From positions 1 to 10,711 of the forward strand of contig SCPW01000004.1 of assembly GCA_004298605.1 (NCBI GenBank): a stretch of DNA of 10,711 bases, read 5' to 3'. The DNA comes from Gallionella sp. (lineage in GTDB: Bacteria > Pseudomonadota > Gammaproteobacteria > Burkholderiales > Gallionellaceae). The position numbers and the translations under genes were made by a program. The stretch's first letter is position 1, and each line of letters begins with the position of its first letter. Shown here piece by piece: positions 1 through 5,317 of the stretch. Below the pieces are notes generated by a model. That model made no database searches. It was not told where the DNA came from and was given only the letters and a program-made list of their open reading frames with translations.

Positions 1-576
1 TACCAAAATATACTCGTGACAAATCTTAAAACGAGCTTGGTTATCGAAATTTCCGTCGGTCTGCCAAATCAGCTTGGCAAGACAATTTTTCTCACCGAAT
101 ACTTGATCCATCAACATACCCAAGTGCAACATTTCGTTGTCGTCAATGGATACAAAAATCACCCCATCCTCCGCCAGCAAGTCCCTCGCCAGCGTGAGTC
201 GCCGATACATGAACTCCAGCCACTTGGAATGCCGGTAGGCATCGTCCTTGTCCACGAAGCGGTCGTTGTAGATGAAGTCGCGGTTGCCGGTGTTGTAGGG
301 CGGGTCTATGTAGATGCACTTCACCCGCCCGGCGTGAGTCATGCGCAGGTAGCGCAGGGCGTCGAAGTTGTCCCCCTCGATGATGAGATTTTCAAATGGG
401 GCATCGCCGCAGGACAGGCCGGGGTCAATATCGAGCGCCACGAAATCGTCGTTCAGGCTCTTGTCGTGTTCGATCTCGTCACGCTCCCACACCAGCCCGA
501 ATCTCGGCTTGCGGTCACGCTCGCGCAACAAGCGCAACAGCTCTTCACGGCTGTATTGTTCGTAATTGTCGGCCAT
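1..576 (-). CDS. mod: Type III restriction-modification DNA methyltransferase (Mod), 5' part only
   Basis: This is the modification and specificity subunit of a type III restriction-modification system, which methylates adenine in an asymmetric site using S-adenosylmethionine. Translating the reverse strand from the ATG at 574-576 gives 192 residues that run off the left edge. The sequence shows DPPYNTGN at residues 91-98, the catalytic motif IV of beta-class N6-adenine or N4-cytosine methyltransferases. It is followed by a DDAYRHSKWLEFM stretch and an ILxxDGVIFVSIDDNE-like segment (about 133-148), both typical of Mod proteins. The N-terminal YSREELLRLLRERD and FGLVWERDEIEHD segments also fit this family. 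An in-frame ATG 16 codons upstream (622-624) has a better-placed GAAGG, so the start is not certain. I prefer 576 because MADNYEQYSREELL resembles usual family starts. The C-terminal half, the target-recognition region and any res gene would lie to the left, outside the window. Confidence 0.9.
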   Translation of the reverse strand, partial: MADNYEQYSREELLRLLRERDRKPRFGLVWERDEIEHDKSLNDDFVALDIDPGLSCGDAPFENLIIEGDNFDALRYLRMTHAGRVKCIYIDPPYNTGNRDFIYNDRFVDKDDAYRHSKWLEFMYRRLTLARDLLAEDGVIFVSIDDNEMLHLGMLMDQVFGEKNCLAKLIWQTDGNFDNQARFKICHEYILV

Positions 577-681
577 GCGATTCGAGATAGTCGGTGCGCA
601 AATCAAGATTGGCTGACAACCCATGCAGGCGTTGCCTTCAAACTCGTTTGTTATGCGCTCCTACAGTTATGGGAAGACGTG

Positions 682-710
682 ATGATAGAGTAAAGATGTA
701 ATTCCTCCAA
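682..710 (-). promoter_or_regulatory. Candidate sigma70 promoter of mod
   Basis: On the minus strand TTGGAG (705-710) is followed after 17 bases by TATCAT (682-687). This would start transcription about 100 bases upstream of the mod start. The -35 hexamer lies inside the left arm and loop of the inverted repeat at 701-723, so a protein bound there would block it. The assignment rests on consensus matching only. Confidence 0.45.
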
Positions 711-723
711 CTATGGGAGGAAT
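701..723. promoter_or_regulatory. Perfect 8-bp inverted repeat, candidate operator or SD-masking hairpin
   Basis: ATTCCTCC (701-708) and GGAGGAAT (716-723) are exact reverse complements separated by 7 bases. The right arm contains the GGAGG ribosome binding site of the XRE gene that starts at 726. The left arm overlaps the candidate -35 of mod. A related half-matching site, CTCC then TATGGGA at 658-674, lies 44 bp upstream; TATGGGA recurs at 712-718. The repeat could be an autoregulatory operator for the XRE protein. If transcribed, it could also be a hairpin that hides the Shine-Dalgarno sequence. Confidence 0.5.
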
Positions 724-725
724 GC

Positions 726-968
726 TTGGACGCTGGAATTGCTTTTGGAAAAGTGTTACGCCGACTGCGTGAAGCAGCGGGGTTGACGCAAGAGCAGTTC
801 GGCTTTGAGGCTGACTTGCGGCGTACCTACGTCAGCATTCTTGAGCTTGGACAGCAACAACCCTCGCTCACGACCATCCTTAAAATTGCTCAGGCACTCA
901 ATTGTTCGCCGGGAAGCTTGCTGGATATGGTGACTGAAGAGATGAGTCGCCCAAAGGGAAAAAAGTAA
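726..968 (+). CDS. XRE-family helix-turn-helix regulator, possible R-M controller protein
   Basis: This is an 80-residue DNA-binding protein made almost entirely of one XRE/Cro-type helix-turn-helix. The recognisable part runs from about residue 7 to 68: GKVLRRLREAAGLTQEQFG, then RRTYVSILELGQQQPS and LTTILKIAQAL, which are the usual five helices. It starts at a TTG (726) five bases after GGGAGG (715-720), an excellent ribosome binding site; no in-frame ATG offers a better one. Length and fold match controller (C) proteins that time the expression of restriction-modification genes. The gene lies divergent to mod with an inverted repeat between them, which fits a role in regulating itself and mod. 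C proteins are better known from type II systems, so this role is inferred. It could equally be a general element regulator. Its stop is only 19 bases from the end of the convergent recombinase gene. Confidence 0.88.
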   Translation: MDAGIAFGKVLRRLREAAGLTQEQFGFEADLRRTYVSILELGQQQPSLTTILKIAQALNCSPGSLLDMVTEEMSRPKGKK

Positions 969-987
969 AACTGGAAGTCTGCTTCAA

Positions 988-2100
988 CTAAATCCGCACA
1001 TCCATTCCGTTGTTGCGCATTTCCTGTGCTAACGCCTTCGCCAGTTCGCTTACGCTTGCCAGGCTATTTTCCGGCAGCGGTGTGGACAGCCCCTTGATGA
1101 TTTCGCCTTGGCGCTGAAACGCGACTTCGCCATAGTTAAGCAGCGTCGTCAAGACGCTCTCATGCCCGATATTCTGGCTCCACGCCTTCAGTTGTTCATG
1201 AGTCTTGCAGACTTTCAGGCCAAGCTGGACGAGAGTATTTCTGATGCTATGCGGATTGAAATAGGGTAGCCCGGCATGGTCGAACGCTTGGCGAAATATC
1301 GTGCGTATGGGTGATGTTGTACTCCAGTGATTCCGCTCCAGACCTGCTGCTTCAAATTGCAGCGTTTGTCCGTGTGCAATCCGCGTTGCCGGAAAAAGCG
1401 GGTCATCATTTCCCCAGAGCAATTCTTCCCGCAGATAGCGCACCCATTCCGCCACGATTTCGTGAATTTCATCGCCCACCGGGAAGAAGAAGGTAGTAAA
1501 GGTTTTCCTAAACTTCGTTTTTACATCCCGCGCATCCTGGAACACATACCCTGCTTGCAAATCTATGTGCTTGAGTTTCATGGATGCGATGGCGCTATCC
1601 CGTGCGCCCGTCAGGATCGTGAAGGCAAAAAGGGCACGATTGCGGCGCGCAATATCGGTATGGGCTGGCATCATATCGAGAGCGCGCTTGAGTTGCTCCA
1701 GAGTCGGCCAGCGCTGTTCCCGTTGCGCGGTTGCGATGTGAGTATCATTCTTGGATAGGTTGAAATATTCCGCATCGGAATACTGAATACGGGTTTTGTA
1801 TCCGGTCTCACGCGAAAGCCATTGGAAGAACTGTTTCAGATGATTGAAGGTTGCGTGCAGCGTTGCCTTGCTGAGGTTTTCTCCCGAGCGCTGCCCCTTC
1901 TGTTCGGCGAGGTGTTTTTTGAAAGCGGATACCTGCTCGACATTAAACATCCTGAAGTCCTTGTGCTTGGTATAGCTCTCATAGCGACTGATGGCGCTTG
2001 CCACCCCGTCCACGCTTTGCACGCTCAGGCGCTTGGCCTCCTTCAGGAAGGAGAAATATTTGCGCTTGATCCGTTCATTATCTGCATTGTGTTTTGTCAT
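988..2100 (-). CDS. Tyrosine recombinase (phage-integrase family), divergent
   Basis: This 370-residue protein is a site-specific tyrosine recombinase, which cuts and rejoins DNA through a covalent phosphotyrosine intermediate. The N-terminal part, about residues 15-100, looks like a SAM-like core-binding domain (ATLHATFNHLKQFFQWL). The catalytic domain follows at about 130-335. Visible active-site residues are R167 (TGARDSA), a lysine near 194-196, H284 and R287 (PHSIRNT), H313 (NIGHES) and the nucleophile candidate Y323 (LLNYGEV). All expected positions are filled, so it should be active. It is unlike the second integrase in this window, and its active-site context is atypical (GARDSAI rather than G-x-R-x-SE). 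Its ATG overlaps the stop of the upstream helix-turn-helix/zinc protein (ATGA), so the two are probably translated together and may act together on DNA. It ends convergent to the XRE gene. Confidence 0.9.
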   Translation of the reverse strand: MTKHNADNERIKRKYFSFLKEAKRLSVQSVDGVASAISRYESYTKHKDFRMFNVEQVSAFKKHLAEQKGQRSGENLSKATLHATFNHLKQFFQWLSRETGYKTRIQYSDAEYFNLSKNDTHIATAQREQRWPTLEQLKRALDMMPAHTDIARRNRALFAFTILTGARDSAIASMKLKHIDLQAGYVFQDARDVKTKFRKTFTTFFFPVGDEIHEIVAEWVRYLREELLWGNDDPLFPATRIAHGQTLQFEAAGLERNHWSTTSPIRTIFRQAFDHAGLPYFNPHSIRNTLVQLGLKVCKTHEQLKAWSQNIGHESVLTTLLNYGEVAFQRQGEIIKGLSTPLPENSLASVSELAKALAQEMRNNGMDVRI

Positions 2101-2582
2101 GTCGCCATACTCCTGTTCAAGTCACCATTAACACTGGGCTGGTTACTCTCAACTATGTGTGGCTGAGGCAGCGACAATGTGATGTCCATTTTTCTGCGAA
2201 TCAGCGCCAGCCTGGCTGGGCCAACGCGCTGATTCATGATCGTGTAGCAGTCTGGGCATATAGCGACAAGATTCCAGATTTTTTCGGTTACAGGCATACA
2301 GTCCACCATGCCGCCGTCTGCCAATTTTGGCGCGTGGCACTTGAAACAATACATTTCACCCGGCTTGCAGGATTGTTTGTTTTTCGTGTTCTTCACCCGA
2401 TGGAATGCCGCAAGGTCGCTTCCAAGAATCAGCATTGGCCGCTTGTCATTGAGGGCTGGGAGTCCGGCCTTGATCCAATTGCGTACCGTGCCCTTGAAAA
2501 CGCCGTACAGGTCGGCAGCTTCCTCCACGGTGTAGCTGCGGTGGATTTTGGCGAGGTTGGGATTGTGGCGGCGTTTCTTCAT
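2097..2582 (-). CDS. Helix-turn-helix plus zinc-ribbon-like protein, partner of the recombinase
   Basis: This 161-residue protein starts with a helix-turn-helix of the excisionase/MerR-like type (YTVEEAADLYGVFKGTVRNWIKAGLP, about residues 17-42), followed by a short segment that reads like the wing (ILGSDLAAFHR). A cysteine-rich part comes next: C79-x-x-C82 and C109-x-x-C112, with C72 and C95 nearby. The four paired cysteines would suit a zinc ribbon. The last 25 residues look disordered. It overlaps the recombinase gene by four bases, so translational coupling is likely. The obvious inference is a DNA-binding accessory factor for that recombinase, for example a directionality factor or repressor. 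Nothing in the sequence proves this. The ribosome binding site is weak (GAG four bases before ATG). The palindrome array at 2633-2768 lies just upstream. Confidence 0.82.
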   Translation of the reverse strand: MKKRRHNPNLAKIHRSYTVEEAADLYGVFKGTVRNWIKAGLPALNDKRPMLILGSDLAAFHRVKNTKNKQSCKPGEMYCFKCHAPKLADGGMVDCMPVTEKIWNLVAICPDCYTIMNQRVGPARLALIRRKMDITLSLPQPHIVESNQPSVNGDLNRSMAT

Positions 2583-2632
2583 TGCTCAAGCCAGCGATAA
2601 CAACCTGCAAGGGTATGGCTATGTAGAAAGGT

Positions 2633-2768
2633 ACACGGTGGGCGTGTCATAACATTTCTGGAATTGGCTGATTTGACACGGTGGGCGTGTCATATTGCGC
2701 ATCAACCTGATTGGGGTCGCACGCCGGGCGTGTTATATCGGCATCATTTAACCCGCCGGGCGGGGGAG
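2633..2768. repeat. Array of palindromic repeats, three with exact 43-bp period
   Basis: Two identical 18-bp copies begin at 2633 and 2676 (ACACGGTGGGCGTGTCAT). A third, diverged copy begins at 2719 (GCACGCCGGGCGTGTTAT), and a weak fourth lies at 2750-2768. The shared GGGC core gives centre-to-centre distances of 43, 43 and 32 bp, close to four, four and three helical turns. The second copy extends to a full palindrome, TGACACG-N5-CGTGTCA (2674-2692). Copies 2 to 4 lie in the 3' coding part of the winged-helix-like gene. Copy 1 overlaps its stop and lies 51 bp upstream of the helix-turn-helix/zinc gene. Such spacing suggests cooperative binding of a dimeric protein. Confidence 0.75.
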
Positions 2769-3195
2769 TGATTCTAATTTTCAATGGGGGTAGTGGATTG
2801 TGCAATCGCCATGTGCTCACCGGCCTTTCGGTTGCCTTGATGTCGAGCTTGCCACCGCATTCGTCAATGGCGAAGAAGGTCAATGCATACAGTGTCGCGC
2901 GCTTGCGGTCGCCGTGGCGCGATACCAGAATCAGCTCACAGTCGAGCAGTTCCTGTCGTGCCTTGTTGAGGGTGTCCCGCGACTTCCAGCCGCGCTTCTC
3001 CATGAGTGTCCATGCCAGACATAGATCGCCGTTGTTGAAGCCCTTGAATTGCGCCAGAAGGTCATTCAACAGCTTGACCGCGTGGGCGGATAGGCCGATG
3101 TAAACCTGGCTTGCCAGCAAGCAGTGGGGCATGGCGGCGAATCCGCCCGGTTCCCGCCGTTCCGGTGATAGCCAGTTTTTCTTTTTTTGCGCCAC
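2647..3195 (-). CDS. Hypothetical winged-helix-like protein with repeat-bearing C-terminus
   Basis: This 182-residue protein has no function I can name with certainty. The N-terminus is basic (MAQKKKNWLSPERREPGGFAA). The segment from about residue 35 to 108 looks like a winged helix: LSAHAVKLLNDLLAQF, then KSRDTLNKARQELLDCELILVSRHG and a strand-like RATLYALTFFAI. It resembles small conserved proteins of proteobacterial integrative elements that begin with a KKKNW motif, followed by a proline/arginine-rich start and a Pro-rich tail. From residue 140 onward the protein is Pro-rich and low in structure, because this DNA carries the palindrome array. It starts at GTG (3193-3195), six bases after the stop of the upstream AlpA-like gene, with no clear ribosome binding site, so coupling to that gene is likely. 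A role in replication or in regulating the element is possible but is only inferred. Confidence 0.75.
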   Translation of the reverse strand: MAQKKKNWLSPERREPGGFAAMPHCLLASQVYIGLSAHAVKLLNDLLAQFKGFNNGDLCLAWTLMEKRGWKSRDTLNKARQELLDCELILVSRHGDRKRATLYALTFFAIDECGGKLDIKATERPVSTWRLHNPLPPLKIRITPPPGGLNDADITRPACDPNQVDAQYDTPTVSNQPIPEML

Positions 3196-3201
3196 GAGGC
3201 A

Positions 3202-3444
3202 TTAGGCGTTTGCTTGTTGCGCCTGCGCCGTGCTGGTAAATCGGCCACCCGCATTCAGCCAACTGTCCAAATCCTCCTTGAAATAGAAAATCCGCCCACG
3301 CTTCACGAACTTCGGCCCGGTGCCATTGCAGCGCATCATAGCCAGCGTTTTTTCGGATAACCCCACATAGGCTGAGGCATTGCGTGTATCAACCCTTCCG
3401 TCAGGATACATCACGATTTCATTTGAGCGGATATTCTTGGTCAT
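3202..3444 (-). CDS. AlpA/excisionase-like helix-turn-helix protein
   Basis: This is an 80-residue DNA-binding protein. Residues 22-64 form a typical MerR-like helix-turn-helix with wing: ASAYVGLSEKTLAMMRCNG, then GPKFVKRGRIFYFKEDLDSWL. This is the layout of AlpA and many excisionases, which bend DNA at attachment sites or regulate integrase genes. I chose the ATG at 3442-3444 because AGGT precedes it at a usable distance and it falls 35 bases downstream of the candidate -10. An in-frame ATG at 3505-3507 would add 21 residues rich in hydrophobic amino acids, but it lies inside the promoter and is unlikely. The gene is first in the leftward group and diverges from the ribbon-helix-helix gene, so it is well placed to control both promoters. 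Confidence 0.85.
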   Translation of the reverse strand: MTKNIRSNEIVMYPDGRVDTRNASAYVGLSEKTLAMMRCNGTGPKFVKRGRIFYFKEDLDSWLNAGGRFTSTAQAQQANA

Positions 3445-3478
3445 TGAGTTACCTATATATGTATTGAAAGACAGCACA

Positions 3479-3507
3479 AGAATATCCGATATGAAAATGT
3501 ATTGCAA
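3479..3507 (-). promoter_or_regulatory. Leftward promoter of the alpA-like operon
   Basis: On the minus strand TTGCAA (3502-3507) is followed after exactly 17 bases by TATTCT (3479-3484). A perfect inverted repeat ATATC-C-GATAT (3482-3492) covers the -10 and the adjoining spacer and may be an operator. The -35 hexamer is its own reverse complement and is shared with the rightward promoter. Confidence 0.5.
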
Positions 3508-3530
3508 TAGAACACATGTGGTATTAGAAT
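3502..3530 (+). promoter_or_regulatory. Rightward promoter of the RHH-integrase-nuclease operon
   Basis: TTGCAA (3502-3507) and TAGAAT (3525-3530) are separated by 17 bases, close to the sigma70 consensus. The predicted start near 3537 leaves a short leader before the GGAGG at 3560-3564. The palindrome CACATGTG (3513-3520) lies in the spacer, a common position for a repressor site. Confidence 0.55.
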
Positions 3531-3572
3531 GCGCAAGAACAACACAGAACTTTCGACGCGGAGGACATGGAA

Positions 3573-4100
3573 ATGGCGACAGACGACAAACGTAAAAGCG
3601 GGGGTGGCAAGCTCTCCAGATCAGAAACGGTAACAGTCAGGCTTGATCCGAAATTGCGGTATCTGGCGGAGCTTGCGGCAAGGAAGCAGCGCCGTACATT
3701 GTCCAGTTACATCGAGTGGGCGATAGAAGAAAGTCTGAATGCAGTGGTGATTGAGGAGGATAAAATCTTCGATGGTAAAAATAATTTATCAGTTGCTGGT
3801 GCGGCCTCAAGCTTATGGGATGTTGATGAACCAGACCGCTTTGTAAAACTTGCAATTCGCTATTCAGACATGCTTACGCATGAAGAACAAATATTATGGA
3901 AACTCATTCGCGAGAACGGTCTACTGTGGCATGGGAAATATAGTAACAATACCTCCGGGGAGTGGGTTTGGCGCGTTGAAGAGGAAAGTTTGAATGTTGA
4001 GTATCTGCGCGAATATTGGGAGGCATTCAAAGCGGTAGCCAATGGTAAGGCAAAAAAGGATACCTTGCCGACGTGGTTCAAAAATCCCCCAGCTTTCTGA
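3573..4100 (+). CDS. Ribbon-helix-helix DNA-binding protein with unknown C-terminal domain
   Basis: This 175-residue protein begins with a ribbon-helix-helix of the Arc/CopG type: a strand ETVTVRL (about residues 18-24), a helix PKLRYLAELAARKQ and a second helix TLSSYIEWAIEESL (about 42-55). Such proteins bind DNA as dimers and often repress their own promoter. The remaining 115 residues (FVKLAIRYSDMLTHEEQILWKL and later WRVEEESLNVEYLREYWEAF) are rich in Trp and acidic residues, and I do not recognise the domain. I start at the second ATG (3573) because GGAGG ends eight bases before it; the first ATG at 3567 is only two bases from GGAGG. The gene is first of three in the rightward operon and 23 bases before the integrase. 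Autoregulation through the palindromes in the divergent promoter region is a fair inference. Its AT content is higher than that of the host gene to the right, which fits acquired DNA. Confidence 0.82.
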   Translation: MATDDKRKSGGGKLSRSETVTVRLDPKLRYLAELAARKQRRTLSSYIEWAIEESLNAVVIEEDKIFDGKNNLSVAGAASSLWDVDEPDRFVKLAIRYSDMLTHEEQILWKLIRENGLLWHGKYSNNTSGEWVWRVEEESLNVEYLREYWEAFKAVANGKAKKDTLPTWFKNPPAF

Positions 4101-4123
4101 CGATCTACTATTAGGAGCGCATC

Positions 4124-5317
4124 ATGGCCAAGACATATACCAAGCTCACCCGTCCCGTTATGCGCAAACTTGCGCCCGGCGAGAAGGTCAACGAGCACGG
4201 CATAACCTTCGAGCGCCAAGCCAATGGCGACGGTGTGTTTACCGTCAACGTCATGGTGGATGGGCAGCGCATCCACCGCGTGATTGGGCGTGAATCTGAC
4301 GGCACCACGCGCACCCAAGCGGAAGAGTTTATCGAGAAGGCGAGGCAAGACGCGAAAACCGGCAGGCTCAATCTGCCCAACGGTCGCAAGATTGCGCTGG
4401 GGTTCTCCGATGCGGCAGATAAATATCAGGTGAAGCTGGCGCAAGAAGGTGGCAAAGACTTGAAGATGAAACGCTACCGTCTGGAAATGCACCTCAAGCC
4501 GTTTTTTGGCGATACGCCACTATCAAAAATTTGCACCTTCGACGTGGAACGCTACAAGAAACAACGTCTGGAAGAAGATGCGCAGCACAATGTATTGAAG
4601 GACGGCACGCCCATCTATAAGGGCAAGACCAAACCGGGCACGATCAATCGTGAACTGGCGGCACTCTCGCATTTGTTTACCAAGGCCGTGGAATGGGGCT
4701 GGCTGGATCACAAGCCCGCAGTCATCAAGCGCCTGAAAGAGAGCAGCGGGCGCATTACTTATTTGACGGTGGATCAGGTTGAGCGCTTGCTGAAAGCCGC
4801 GCAGGAAGACCAGAACATTCAGATTTACCCGTTCATCCTCATCGGCCTCGAAACCTCCATGCGCCGCAGCGAGATTTTTTCAGTTCGCCGCGAACACATC
4901 AACTTGGAACAGTTGACCATATCCATCCCCAAGGCGAAAGCGGGCGCGCGTGAGCAGCCCATCACTACGCACCTTGCCGATTTTCTGGTTGAGTACGTGG
5001 CAACCTTGCCGCCCGGCACGCCGTGGCTATTCCCTTCGCCAGCAGCAAAAGAAGGCCACACTATCAACCTCGACAAACCATTCCGCCGCGTAGTTGCCAA
5101 TGCAGGTTTGGATACATCCTTAGTCGTGCGGCACACCTTGCGCCACACCGCGATTACTCACTTGGTACAGGCGGGAGTGGACTTGCCAACAGTGAAGCGC
5201 ATTTCAGGCCACAAAAACCTGAGCATGGTGGAGCGATACAGCCACCAGAACGGCGCACATATCGAAGCTGCAATGGACAAACTCGCATCACGTTATCGCA
5301 AGGCTGAGGGAAGATGA
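4124..5317 (+). CDS. int: Tyrosine integrase of the tRNA-Asn element
   Basis: This 397-residue protein is a canonical phage/island integrase. An N-terminal arm-binding-like segment (about residues 1-90, with a beta-strand pattern around FTVNVMVDGQRIHRVIG) is followed by a core-binding domain (about 92-195). The catalytic domain runs from about 212 to 390. Active-site residues are R247 (TSMRRSEI), a lysine at 270-272, H337 and R340 (RHTLRHTA), H363 (SGHK) and the nucleophile Y372 (ERYSHQ). The set is complete. AGGAG at 4113-4117 precedes the ATG with good spacing. The stop overlaps the ATG of the next gene (ATGA), so the 453-residue cargo protein is made from the same message. The nearby tRNA-Asn 3' end, facing the element, is the likely attachment site. 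In many islands the integrase is directly next to the attachment site; here one cargo gene lies between. Confidence 0.95.
   Translation: MAKTYTKLTRPVMRKLAPGEKVNEHGITFERQANGDGVFTVNVMVDGQRIHRVIGRESDGTTRTQAEEFIEKARQDAKTGRLNLPNGRKIALGFSDAADKYQVKLAQEGGKDLKMKRYRLEMHLKPFFGDTPLSKICTFDVERYKKQRLEEDAQHNVLKDGTPIYKGKTKPGTINRELAALSHLFTKAVEWGWLDHKPAVIKRLKESSGRITYLTVDQVERLLKAAQEDQNIQIYPFILIGLETSMRRSEIFSVRREHINLEQLTISIPKAKAGAREQPITTHLADFLVEYVATLPPGTPWLFPSPAAKEGHTINLDKPFRRVVANAGLDTSLVVRHTLRHTAITHLVQAGVDLPTVKRISGHKNLSMVERYSHQNGAHIEAAMDKLASRYRKAEGR

Noticed and set aside
16..693. A 225-codon open frame on the plus strand over the mod gene
   Set aside because: The opposite strand encodes an unmistakable Mod methyltransferase with DPPYNTGN, so this frame is its shadow.
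2094..2600. A 168-codon plus-strand frame opposite the helix-turn-helix/zinc gene
   Set aside because: The minus-strand protein has a helix-turn-helix, paired CxxC motifs and an ATGA overlap with the recombinase. The plus-strand frame has none of these.
3445..3507. A 21-residue N-terminal extension of the AlpA-like protein
   Set aside because: It would start inside the shared -35 hexamer, and its sequence does not match the fold. The ATG at 3442-3444 has a ribosome binding site and a normal leader.
4112..4122. TAGGAGCGCAT shared by the integrase ribosome binding site and the minus strand at 653-663 upstream of mod
   Set aside because: Eleven bases are shared, but no start codon follows the copy upstream of mod, and much of the match is ribosome binding site. 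Chance or a relic is as likely as function.
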